Below, in pieces: positions 25,925 through 33,135 of a DNA stretch of 64,000 nucleotides (position 1 is the first letter of the stretch; the number at the start of each line of letters is the position of its first letter). Location: assembly GCA_910589145.1 (NCBI GenBank), contig CAJUSD010000012.1:21291-85290 (forward strand), in the 5' to 3' direction. The translations under genes were made by a program, and so were the position numbers. The notes under the pieces were generated by a model. It was not told the DNA's origin and made no database searches. It saw only the letters and a list, made by a program, of their open reading frames with translations. This stretch comes from an uncultured Oscillospiraceae bacterium (lineage in GTDB: Bacteria > Bacillota > Clostridia > Oscillospirales > Ruminococcaceae).

Positions 25925-26371
25925 ATGTATACCGTTATGATTGTCAGTAACGATAAGATCAGCAACGCTATTTGTAAGGCGTACCTGACTCCGGTTTATG
26001 AAGGGATTGAAATGTATTCCGGTGTTCAGGCATTGGGTTTTTTGAAATCAAATCCTCTCCCGGATTTGATCCTTATGGATCTGCATATGGCTGGTATGGA
26101 TGGGACAGAGGTTTTAAAGGTTCTTAAACAGGATGAACGTACAAAGGATATTCCTGTGATTTTTACATTGACCGAACATAGCGATATGGACATTGTTCAT
26201 AAATTGTATATGCAGGGCGCTACTGAGATTATCACAAAGCCCGTTACCGAAATTCAGCTTTTGAAACGGATTGAATACCAATTTGAGATAAAACGCCTTC
26301 GCGAAGAAAACATTCATATGAAAAATATGCTGGAACAGGTCAGACTTGATATTGAAGAAAAATTTGCTTAA
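25925..26371 (+). CDS. Orphan single-domain response regulator
   Basis: A 148-residue CheY-like receiver with a short helical tail (KRLREENIHMKNMLEQ) and no DNA-binding domain. The phosphoacceptor is Asp52 in LILMDLHMAGMDG; the switch Thr (FTLTEH) and Lys105 (ITKPV) are present. The usual acidic pair after strand 1 is altered: where most receivers read VDDE this one reads VSNDK, so Mg binding may be weak. ATG 25925 follows GGAGGATTGAAACA. No histidine kinase is adjacent. The coiled-coil tail could pair it with a kinase or an output protein elsewhere. Confidence 0.85.
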   Translation: MYTVMIVSNDKISNAICKAYLTPVYEGIEMYSGVQALGFLKSNPLPDLILMDLHMAGMDGTEVLKVLKQDERTKDIPVIFTLTEHSDMDIVHKLYMQGATEIITKPVTEIQLLKRIEYQFEIKRLREENIHMKNMLEQVRLDIEEKFA

Positions 26372-26382
26372 CCATTTGTCTG

Positions 26383-26429
26383 AAAACCTCCTTTCGGGAT
26401 GCAGCTATGCTAACCGAAAGGAGGTTTTT
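26383..26429 (+). terminator. Receiver gene terminator
   Basis: Arms AAAACCTCCTTTCGG and CCGAAAGGAGGTTTTT with a 16-nt loop. Confidence 0.88.
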
Positions 26430-26565
26430 CTGAATAGACAGAAAAATTTATAAAAAAGTATTGACAATTATATTGAACCATTTTATAATAGATTGCGCAC
26501 TGATGGTAATAACAGTGTGAAACAAGGGCATAAGGGAATGTTCAAAGAATAAACCGGAAAAATTC

Positions 26566-26594
26566 TTGACATTGTTAAAGGTATATGCTATAAT
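26566..26594 (+). promoter_or_regulatory. Promoter of the tRNA cluster
   Basis: A perfect TTGACA (26566-26571), 17-bp spacer and perfect TATAAT (26589-26594), 29 bp before the first tRNA. Confidence 0.88.
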
Positions 26595-26623
26595 ATCTCT
26601 TGGAATTTTTCGGAAAATTATAT

Positions 26624-26697
26624 GCGGGTGTAGTTCAGTGGTAGAATCCCAGCCTTCCAAGCTGGTTGTGTGGGTTCGATTCCCATCACCCGCTCCA
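26624..26697 (+). tRNA. tRNA-Gly (anticodon TCC)
   Basis: A complete cloverleaf. The acceptor GCGGGTG pairs with CACCCGC, the anticodon loop is CTTCCAA (TCC) flanked by CCAGC/GCTGG, and the T-arm is TGGGTTCGATTCCCA. The CCA end is encoded (26695-26697), unlike the next three tRNAs. It decodes GGA. Confidence 0.96.
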
Positions 26698-26740
26698 AAT
26701 TTCCCTTTAAACCCATTGGGCGTCCGGTTGGGAAAGTTAT

Positions 26741-26814
<74 letters not shown>

Positions 26815-26839
26815 TTTTAATGGTTATCCCGTATTACTC

Positions 26840-26914
26840 GGTGGGTATGGCGTAGTTGGTTAACGCGTCAGTTTGTGGCACTGAAGACCGTGGGTTCGAA
26901 TCCCACTATCCACC
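26840..26914 (+). tRNA. tRNA-His (anticodon GTG)
   Basis: The acceptor GTGGGTA pairs with TATCCAC, with the extra 5' G (26840) facing C at 26914 as in tRNA-His. The anticodon loop is TTGTGGC (GTG) and the T-arm TGGGTTCGAATCCCA. No encoded CCA. Confidence 0.95.
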
Positions 26915-26925
26915 CTTCAAATCGG

Positions 26926-26962
26926 AAAAGCCTGTTCTAATATTGTTTGGACGGGCTTTTAT
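26926..26962 (+). terminator. Hairpin between tRNA-His and tRNA-Gln
   Basis: AAAAGCCTGTTC pairs with GGACGGGCTTTT (two G-T pairs), followed by ATTCTTCTTT. It could end part of the tRNA transcript or separate the Gln tRNA. Confidence 0.6.
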
Positions 26963-26974
26963 TCTTCTTTATAT

Positions 26975-27047
26975 TGGGCCGTCGCCAAGGGGTAAGGCAC
27001 AGGACTTTGACTCCTGCATTCCGCTGGTTCAAATCCAGCCGGCCCAG
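26975..27047 (+). tRNA. tRNA-Gln (anticodon TTG)
   Basis: The acceptor TGGGCCG pairs with CGGCCCA, the anticodon loop is CTTTGAC (TTG) and the T-arm is CTGGTTCAAATCCAG. No encoded CCA. It decodes CAA; a dedicated glnS is at 39.6 kb. Confidence 0.96.
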
Positions 27048-27051
27048 CTTT

Positions 27052-27103
27052 AACACTTGCAGAAAATCGTATTGTAATGCGTTTTTTGCAAGTGTTTCTT
27101 TTT
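27052..27103 (+). terminator. tRNA cluster terminator
   Basis: AACACTTGCA pairs with TGCAAGTGTT, followed by TCTTTTT, just after tRNA-Gln. Confidence 0.82.
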
Positions 27104-27266
27104 GGATTCATGTATTTTCTGGGATTGACGATATTTTTTGTCTATGTTATACTGGAAGCATTGAACTGAAAACCAGTTTGCATACGTTTTTCCCTTCCGT
27201 TAATATGGATTTTTGCGTTTCCTATTTACCAGTCACAGCAATTTGTTTCAATAACGACTGACGGCG

Positions 27267-27312
27267 AGCGGCATCCTTCCCCTGCTTAAAGAGTCAAGGG
27301 AGGGATGCCGCT
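27267..27312 (+). promoter_or_regulatory. Hairpin in the leader of a HAD gene
   Basis: AGCGGCATCC pairs with GGATGCCGCT, with further CCTTCCC/GGGAGGG pairing inside. It has no T-run and ends 26 bp before the start codon, so it could act as a leader structure or mRNA-stabilising hairpin. Confidence 0.5.
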
Positions 27313-27338
27313 AATAATATAGAAAAGGGGCCTTTTAA

Positions 27339-27968
27339 ATGGTAGACGGTATTTTATTTGATTTGGACGGCACTCTATGGAATTCCATCCGCGCTATCCT
27401 CCCCGCATGGCAGAGGGTTGCCTGGGAAGCGGCCCGTATCCGTTTACAGTATGACGACCTCGCCTCCATTATGGGGCTTACCCCGCGGGAAATCGGCGCC
27501 CGTTTTTTTCCCGGCTTCCCGCCGGAGGAACAAGAACGGCTTGCTATACGCGGATGCCGGGAGGAATGTTTCGGCCTTTCAGAAACCGGAGGCGACTTAT
27601 ATCCAGGTGTTGAGGAAGTTCTGCGGTCTTTAAGCAGTAAGCATCCCCTTATGATTGTCAGTAACTGTATGGATGGTTACATTCAGGCTTTTCTAAAGGC
27701 GCACCGGCTGGGCGCCTGTTTTGTAGATTATGAATACCCGGAGCGTTCCGGTTTGCTGAAGGACGGCAATATCCGCATGGTTGTAGAACGGAATCACCTT
27801 TCCCACCCTGTTTATATAGGCGATACCCAAAAAGATGCTGACGCAGCAGCAACAGCGGGAGCTCCCTTTTTATTTGCCTCCTATGGCTTTGGAATTGTCA
27901 AAAAAGAAGATTACTTGTTCTCTTTCAATGATTTCCGCCAGCTTCCAGAGATACTCTCCAGAATTTAA
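27339..27968 (+). CDS. HAD-superfamily phosphatase (phosphoglycolate-phosphatase-like)
   Basis: A 209-residue HAD subfamily I protein. Motif I is FDLDGTLWNS, motif II MIVSNC, Lys is in the SGLLKDGNI segment and motif IV YIGDTQKDADAA. The small helical C1 cap (residues about 18-85) fits the Gph/PGMB group acting on small phosphomonoesters. A Trp follows motif I (TLWNS) where Gph often has VDS. ATG 27339 is preceded by AAAAGGGG. It lies between the tRNAs and recA; substrate unknown. Confidence 0.88.
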   Translation: MVDGILFDLDGTLWNSIRAILPAWQRVAWEAARIRLQYDDLASIMGLTPREIGARFFPGFPPEEQERLAIRGCREECFGLSETGGDLYPGVEEVLRSLSSKHPLMIVSNCMDGYIQAFLKAHRLGACFVDYEYPERSGLLKDGNIRMVVERNHLSHPVYIGDTQKDADAAATAGAPFLFASYGFGIVKKEDYLFSFNDFRQLPEILSRI

Positions 27969-27979
27969 CCCTGTATAAA

Positions 27980-27991
27980 GAAAATATGTTC
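27980..27991. promoter_or_regulatory. Near-match to a LexA (SOS) box upstream of recA
   Basis: GAAAATATGTTC differs by one base from the Gram-positive LexA consensus GAAC-N4-GTTC (as in GAACATATGTTC). It lies 20 bp upstream of the recA -35. Function is inferred from sequence and position only. Confidence 0.5.
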
Positions 27992-28011
27992 TCAAAATTT
28001 GTGTAAAACGG

Positions 28012-28040
28012 TTGATTTTAGATGCAAGCTATTATATAAT
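28012..28040 (+). promoter_or_regulatory. recA promoter
   Basis: TTGATT (28012-28017) and TATAAT (28035-28040) with a 17-bp spacer, about 40 bp before the recA ATG. Confidence 0.75.
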
Positions 28041-28081
28041 GGTACTATTGAAAACAACTTATGTAAACAGGAGGCAGAAAA

Positions 28082-29347
28082 ATGGCGACAGATAAGGAAA
28101 AAAGCAGTTCCAAAGATAAAGATAAACCCTTAGATAAGGAAAAAGCTATCCAAAATGCTATTGCACAAATTGAAAAGCAGTTTGGCAAAGGTTCCATTAT
28201 GCGCTTGGGCGAAGCTGTGCAGATGAACGTTGCCTGTATTTCTACAGGCTCCTTAACGCTGGATGTGGCGTTAGGAATTGGCGGGCTGCCAAGAGGGCGT
28301 ATTGTAGAGATTTACGGACCAGAATCTTCCGGTAAAACAACGGTTGCACTCCATGTTGTCGCAGAAGCACAGAAAGCCGGCGGAAAAGCTGCTTTCATTG
28401 ATGTGGAACATGCCCTTGATCCTGTTTATGCCAAGGCGCTGGGAGTAGATATTGACAATCTGCTGGTTTCCCAGCCAGATACTGGTGAACAGGCTATGGA
28501 AATTACAGAGGCCCTTGTACGTACACAGGCTATCGACGTAGTTGTAGTTGACTCAGTGGCGGCTATGGTTCCGAAAGCGGAAATTGAAGGTGAAATGGGA
28601 GATACCCATGTTGGACTTCAGGCCCGCCTCATGTCCCAGGCGCTTAGAAAACTGACAAGCTGTATTGGCAGATCTAATTGTATTGCTATCTTTATTAACC
28701 AGCTTCGTGAAAAAGTTGGTGTAGTATACGGCAACCCGGAAGTTACCCCCGGCGGGCGCGCTTTGAAGTTCTATTCGTCGGTGCGTTTGGACGTTCGCCG
28801 TACTGACAGCCTTAAAAATGGTACAGACATTATCGGAAACCGTACAAAGGTTAAGGTTGTCAAAAATAAGGTTGCCCCACCCTTCCGCGAGGCTGAATTT
28901 GATATTATTTACGGCAAGGGAATTTCACGCGTTGGAGAAATTTTGGATACAGCTGTTATGCTGAATATTATCCAGAAAAGCGGCGCATGGTTTAATTGCG
29001 GGGAACTGCGTTTGGGCCAGGGCCGGGATAATGTGAAAGAATATATGCTGCGCAATCCTGAATTTACAGAGGGCATTGCCGCCCAGGTTATGCAGAACGC
29101 GGATAAGCTCGCCCAAATTCCCAAATCTTCTAAAAAGAAGAAAAAGGGCAAACGAGGACAGGATGAGGATGATGATTCTATAGAATCAGTGGATTTGGAT
29201 GTTGACGTTGTGCCGGAAGATGAGGCAGGTTCTGAAACAGATTCAGGCGATGCTTCAGAAGAACGTATCTTTTTGGACTCCCCAGACACAATTCCCATGG
29301 AGGATAATGTCGAGCCTGTCCCCATGGCTGAAGGCCCTGAAGCATAA
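28082..29347 (+). CDS. recA: Recombinase RecA with extended tails
   Basis: A 421-residue RecA, the ATP-dependent strand-exchange protein and LexA co-protease. The Walker A GPESSGKTT is at residues 79-87; VVVDSVAAMVPKAEIEGEMG and FINQLREKVGVVYGNPEVTP are seen in full in the protein. It exceeds the common 345-350 residues. The N-terminus adds a Lys/Asp/Ser-rich stretch (KSSSKDKDKPLDKEK) and the C-terminus adds about 70 residues, a KKKKKGKRG run followed by a strongly acidic tail. Acidic C-termini restrain RecA in other bacteria, so this tail may be regulatory. GGAGGCAGAAAA precedes the ATG. recX follows 5 bp after the stop. Confidence 0.97.
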   Translation: MATDKEKSSSKDKDKPLDKEKAIQNAIAQIEKQFGKGSIMRLGEAVQMNVACISTGSLTLDVALGIGGLPRGRIVEIYGPESSGKTTVALHVVAEAQKAGGKAAFIDVEHALDPVYAKALGVDIDNLLVSQPDTGEQAMEITEALVRTQAIDVVVVDSVAAMVPKAEIEGEMGDTHVGLQARLMSQALRKLTSCIGRSNCIAIFINQLREKVGVVYGNPEVTPGGRALKFYSSVRLDVRRTDSLKNGTDIIGNRTKVKVVKNKVAPPFREAEFDIIYGKGISRVGEILDTAVMLNIIQKSGAWFNCGELRLGQGRDNVKEYMLRNPEFTEGIAAQVMQNADKLAQIPKSSKKKKKGKRGQDEDDDSIESVDLDVDVVPEDEAGSETDSGDASEERIFLDSPDTIPMEDNVEPVPMAEGPEA

Positions 29348-29352
29348 CCGCT

Positions 29353-30009
29353 ATGAAAATATCCGCCTTGAAACAGGGCAGGGGCAATAAGTGCCACGTC
29401 TTTATTGACGGTGTTTACCGGTTGACAATCCATGTTCAGGAGGCCGCAAAGTATAACCTTTCCAAAGGGCGGGAAGCTTCAAAGGAAGACATGGAATTGT
29501 GGCTTTCCGAATCCCAGGTTCTATTTGCAAAGGACTATGCAATGGAAATTTTGTCCCGCCGCAATATATCAGAAAAGGAGCTTTTTGATAAGGTTGCGCA
29601 AAAGCACCATAGCGACAGTGTCTCCCAGGAGGACTGGGAAGAAGCTGTCGGGGCTGCGGTAGAACGTATGGTGGAATTGGGGCTTGTAGATGATGAAGAT
29701 TATGCCGGAAAATTAGCCCGGGACATGGCAAATCTTCGCAAAATGGGACCGATTCGGATTCAAAGGGAACTGGTTCACAAAGGCATTGACCGGGAATTGG
29801 CAGCAGAAACTGTAGATGAATTGGAATTTGACCCGGAAAGTGCCATTTTGGCTCTGCTGGAAGGGAAATTCTCGAAAATTGCAGAAGCCGCTGCCGAAAA
29901 CGACGACTTGAAGGAAAAGAACCGCCTGATTGGAAGGCTGACGCGCCTGGGGTACTCCTATGCTGATATCCGCCGGGCTTGGGAAACCTATTTGGAAGAA
30001 TACGAATAA
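29353..30009 (+). CDS. recX: RecA regulator RecX
   Basis: A 218-residue RecX, a modulator that caps or remodels RecA filaments. It is built of three-helix repeats: the first around residues 60-95 (AKDYAMEILSRRNISEKELFDKV), the second with ERMVELGLVDDEDYAGKLARD, the third with RKMGPIRIQRELVHKGIDRE. It begins five bases after the recA stop and is clearly co-transcribed, the common Firmicutes arrangement. Confidence 0.93.
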   Translation: MKISALKQGRGNKCHVFIDGVYRLTIHVQEAAKYNLSKGREASKEDMELWLSESQVLFAKDYAMEILSRRNISEKELFDKVAQKHHSDSVSQEDWEEAVGAAVERMVELGLVDDEDYAGKLARDMANLRKMGPIRIQRELVHKGIDRELAAETVDELEFDPESAILALLEGKFSKIAEAAAENDDLKEKNRLIGRLTRLGYSYADIRRAWETYLEEYE

Positions 30010-30038
30010 CACGGTGAGAAAGTTAGGGGATTGAAAAA

Positions 30039-31367
30039 ATGGCGATCAAAGTTGGAATGGTTTCTTTAGGATGTTCAAAAAACCAGGTGGATTCGGAAAT
30101 TATGCTTTCCAAAATCCAGAAACGGGGTTTTGAACTGTGTACAGATGCAGGTTCCTGCGATGTAGTGATTGTGAACACCTGCGGCTTTATTGAGGACGCG
30201 AAACGGGAATCAATTGAAAACATTCTGGAATTCTGTACTCTGAAAAAAGAAGGCAGGATCAAAGCAGTTGTTGTCACAGGATGCCTTGCGGAACGATATC
30301 AGAAGGAGATCGCCAAAGAAATCCCCGAAGCCGATGTTATTTTAGGGCTTGGCTCTATGGAGAAAATTGTTGAATCCATTGAGGAAGCGCTGTTGGGCAG
30401 AAAAGTTATTTCCTTTGGGGAAAAATGCAGCCTTCCCTTAGAAGGAGACCGTATTATCAGTAATCTTCCCTTTTTCGCCTATTTAAAGATCGCCGAAGGA
30501 TGCGATAATTACTGTTCTTTCTGCGCGATTCCTATGATTCGCGGAAGGTACCGCAGCCGGAAGATGGAAAATATTATAGCAGAAGCCCGTAAATTTGCTG
30601 AAAACGGGGTCAAAGAATTGAACCTTGTGGCACAGGATACCACAAAATACGGGGTGGATTTATATGGAAAACAAATGCTCCCGGAACTTCTGGAAAAATT
30701 ATGCGGTATTGAAGGGCTGGAATGGATCCGCGTGCTGTACTGTTATCCTGAACGTATTGATGACGCGCTTTTGGACACAATGGCAAGAGAGCCTAAAATT
30801 GTAAAATATATGGATATTCCTTTGCAGCACGCCAGCAAAGAACTTTTGCGGCGCATGAATCGTCATGGAAGCGGTGAGGAGTATCTGGGCTTGATTCATA
30901 AAATCCGCGAAAAGGTTCCGGGGATTACTCTGCGCACTACTCTGATTGCAGGGTTCCCAGGTGAAACTGAGGAAGATTTTGAAACTCTGTGCCATTTTGT
31001 ATCTGAAGCCAAATTTGAAAGGCTGGGTTGTTTTGCATATTCACAGGAGGAAGGAACCAAAGCCGGAGAAATGGAAGGGCAGATTGACGAAAAGGTAAAG
31101 CAAAACCGTGTTGATGCGTTGATGGACATCCAATATGGCATTATGCAGCTGAAAAACGAGGACATGTTAGGGAAAACTTTATCGGTTTTAGTGGAAGGTT
31201 ATGACCGCTATGCCTCCAGCTACTTTGGAAGAAGCTGTATGGACGCCCCCGATATAGATACAAAAATTTTCTTTACAAGCCCTAAACCTGTTCGGGCTGG
31301 AAGTTTTGTTTCCGTAAAGGTTCAGGATATGATTGATTACGATCTCTTGGGGTCTATCGTTGAATAA
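30039..31367 (+). CDS. rimO: Ribosomal protein uS12 methylthiotransferase
   Basis: A 442-residue radical-SAM methylthiotransferase modifying Asp of ribosomal protein S12. The N-terminal UPF0004 domain holds cluster cysteines C12, C48 and C82. The radical-SAM motif CDNYCSFC places C155, C159 and C162. The C-terminal TRAM domain begins about residue 375 (LGKTLSVLVEGYD). SLGCSKNQVDSE and the RimO-type length separate it from MiaB. It lies 29 bp after recX; pgsA follows. Confidence 0.96.
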   Translation: MAIKVGMVSLGCSKNQVDSEIMLSKIQKRGFELCTDAGSCDVVIVNTCGFIEDAKRESIENILEFCTLKKEGRIKAVVVTGCLAERYQKEIAKEIPEADVILGLGSMEKIVESIEEALLGRKVISFGEKCSLPLEGDRIISNLPFFAYLKIAEGCDNYCSFCAIPMIRGRYRSRKMENIIAEARKFAENGVKELNLVAQDTTKYGVDLYGKQMLPELLEKLCGIEGLEWIRVLYCYPERIDDALLDTMAREPKIVKYMDIPLQHASKELLRRMNRHGSGEEYLGLIHKIREKVPGITLRTTLIAGFPGETEEDFETLCHFVSEAKFERLGCFAYSQEEGTKAGEMEGQIDEKVKQNRVDALMDIQYGIMQLKNEDMLGKTLSVLVEGYDRYASSYFGRSCMDAPDIDTKIFFTSPKPVRAGSFVSVKVQDMIDYDLLGSIVE

Positions 31368-31381
31368 GGAGGCGGTCTTTT

Positions 31382-31948
31382 ATGAACCTGCCGAATAAAC
31401 TTACCATGCTCCGCATGGCTTTGATTCCCCTTTTCCTGGTATTTATGTTTATTTCTATTCCTTTTCATTATCTTTGGGCTTTGGCTGTTTTTGCGGCCGC
31501 CTCTTTTACCGACTTACTGGATGGGAAAATTGCCAGAAAATATGGACTGATTACTGATTTTGGGAAACTAATGGATCCGCTGGCAGATAAACTTTTAGTT
31601 ATGTCTGCTATGGTGGCTTTTGTGGAATTAAGATGGACTCCTGCCGTAGTGGTGATAGTGATTTTAGCGCGGGAATTTCTGGTAACATCTATCCGGCTGA
31701 TTGCCGCCGGAAAAGGAACTGTCCTCGCCGCTGATAAATGGGGAAAGTTTAAAACAGTCAGCCAGATGATCTGGATTTGCTTTATGTTGTTAACAAAATG
31801 GCTGTTAGAATCTTTTGCGATACCTGATTTTTATGTTGTCCTGTTTAATGGAACCCAATGGGCGCTTACTGCTGCCGTAGTCTATTTAACCCTTTATTCC
31901 GGCGTAAATTATATGCGTAAAAACTGGGATTTATTCCGAGATGCATAA
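31382..31948 (+). CDS. pgsA: CDP-diacylglycerol-glycerol-3-phosphate 3-phosphatidyltransferase
   Basis: A 188-residue membrane enzyme making phosphatidylglycerol phosphate. The CDP-alcohol phosphotransferase signature is complete: DLLDGKIARKYG followed by DFGKLMDPLAD, providing the four metal-binding Asp. Five or six hydrophobic helices. AAGGAGGCGG lies before ATG 31382, 14 bp after rimO. The rimO-pgsA order is common in Firmicutes. Confidence 0.95.
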   Translation: MNLPNKLTMLRMALIPLFLVFMFISIPFHYLWALAVFAAASFTDLLDGKIARKYGLITDFGKLMDPLADKLLVMSAMVAFVELRWTPAVVVIVILAREFLVTSIRLIAAGKGTVLAADKWGKFKTVSQMIWICFMLLTKWLLESFAIPDFYVVLFNGTQWALTAAVVYLTLYSGVNYMRKNWDLFRDA

Positions 31949-31965
31949 TATGTTAGGCTGAAATT

Positions 31966-32012
31966 GAAAAAACACAGAGGAGGCAACATTTTGTCTCCTC
32001 TGTGTTTTTGTG
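31966..32012 (+). terminator. recA-pgsA operon terminator
   Basis: AAAACACAGAGGAGGC pairs with GTCTCCTCTGTGTTTTT; strong stem and T-run. Confidence 0.92.
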
Positions 32013-32036
32013 TGGCAGCTTATATTAATGTGAGTT

Positions 32037-32338
32037 CGGGAAAAATCCCGCCATATATTCTCCCACGGAGACAGAGCCAAACCTGCCGCCTGCTGCTCCC
32101 ACTAAAGAAAATGGCGGGATTATTTCAAGATTTTAGATATCTGCCTCTTAGGTATAGTTTATGCTGGTTTTTAGCAGGCTGGGGTATTTCGCCCTCTGCG
32201 GAGGGCGACCAGAGGAACTTTCCGACGAATCTCTGATTCGTCGGAAAGTTCCTCTGGACTCTTCAAACCTTTTTAATTCGCCCCAGTCTGTACTTATCTT
32301 AGGTTACTCCCGCAATTTTCTTTATCGAACTCACGTTA
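32037..32338 (-). repeat. Modular interspersed repeat, complete copy with the best hairpins
   Basis: Read on the minus strand: GAGTTCGATAAAGAAAATTG, GGCGAATTAAAAAGGTTTG, then a perfect 23-bp stem with a 3-nt loop (32209-32257; inner palindrome GACGAATC-AGA-GATTCGTC), then the hairpin TCGCCCTCCGCAGAGGGCGA (plus-strand span 32189-32208), AAATACCCCAG and finally an ATCCCGCCAT...ATGGCGGGAT inverted repeat (32045-32120). The same distal module occurs at 39375-39447. No coding potential. Confidence 0.88.
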
Positions 32339-32340
32339 TA

Positions 32341-32937
32341 TTAATGGCAATATTTGATATCTGCCAGCTTGTTGATCTCATCAAACCTCCAGCATTGCAG
32401 GACATGGTCGTTTATTAATCCGCATGCCTGTAAATGAGAATAGATTGTTACAGGGCCTACAAATTGGAACCCACGGGACTTTAAATCCCGGCTGATTTCC
32501 TCCGATAAGCTGTTTTTGGCGCAGCCTTCCCCTGCCATATGGCTGCAATAAATGATTGTCCGTCCGTCAGTATATCTCCAGAGATATTCGTTGAAGCTTC
32601 CAAATTTTTCTATAATCCCTATATACCGCTGTGCGTTATTAATAACAGCCTCTACTTTTCGGCGGGAACGTATCATACCTTCAGTTTCCAGAATTTTTTC
32701 TATTCTTTCCTGCCCATATTCAGCTATTTTCTTATAGTCAAATCCATCAAAACATTTTCGGAAAATATCCCGTTTCTTTAACATCATCAGCCAATTTAGG
32801 CCGCACTGCATATTCTCCATCATAAGGTGTTCATATAACTTTTGATCGTTGTGTTCTGGTACGCCCCATTCTTCATCGTGGTATTTTCGATAAATTTCTT
32901 CTCTTTCACACCAACTGCATCTTACCTTTTCATCCAT
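32341..32937 (-). CDS. tag: DNA-3-methyladenine glycosylase I
   Basis: A 198-residue HhH-like base-excision enzyme removing 3-methyladenine. The zinc ligands match E. coli Tag: Cys7 and His20 (spacing 13, in RCSWCEREEIYRKYHDEEWG) and the C-terminal His/Cys four apart in LINDHVLQCWR. FEYL-type active-site region: QCGLNWLMMLKKRDIFRKCF (seen around residues 44-63). ATG 32937 lies behind AGAGGGGATAG. It stands alone between the repeat and the phage-like gene. Confidence 0.95.
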   Translation of the reverse strand: MDEKVRCSWCEREEIYRKYHDEEWGVPEHNDQKLYEHLMMENMQCGLNWLMMLKKRDIFRKCFDGFDYKKIAEYGQERIEKILETEGMIRSRRKVEAVINNAQRYIGIIEKFGSFNEYLWRYTDGRTIIYCSHMAGEGCAKNSLSEEISRDLKSRGFQFVGPVTIYSHLQACGLINDHVLQCWRFDEINKLADIKYCH

Positions 32938-33073
32938 TTTCTCTATCCCCTCTTATAGAATAACCGTTCTTTTAATTATAGCATACAGAGCACAAAATGC
33001 ACAATACCTTTGTATTCATTTAATGGTTGAAAATTTTTTAGGTCAATTAATTCTCGATTAGAGATTTTATCTA

Positions 33074-33101
33074 TTGACATTCTCAAATTATGTGATAAAA
33101 T
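33074..33101 (+). promoter_or_regulatory. Promoter of the phage-tail-like gene
   Basis: A perfect TTGACA (33074-33079) and TAAAAT (33096-33101) are 16 bp apart, 35 bp before the start. The gene therefore has its own vegetative-type promoter. Confidence 0.7.
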
Positions 33102-33135
33102 AAGAACAAACGTTTATTATGAAAGGAGCTGCACA

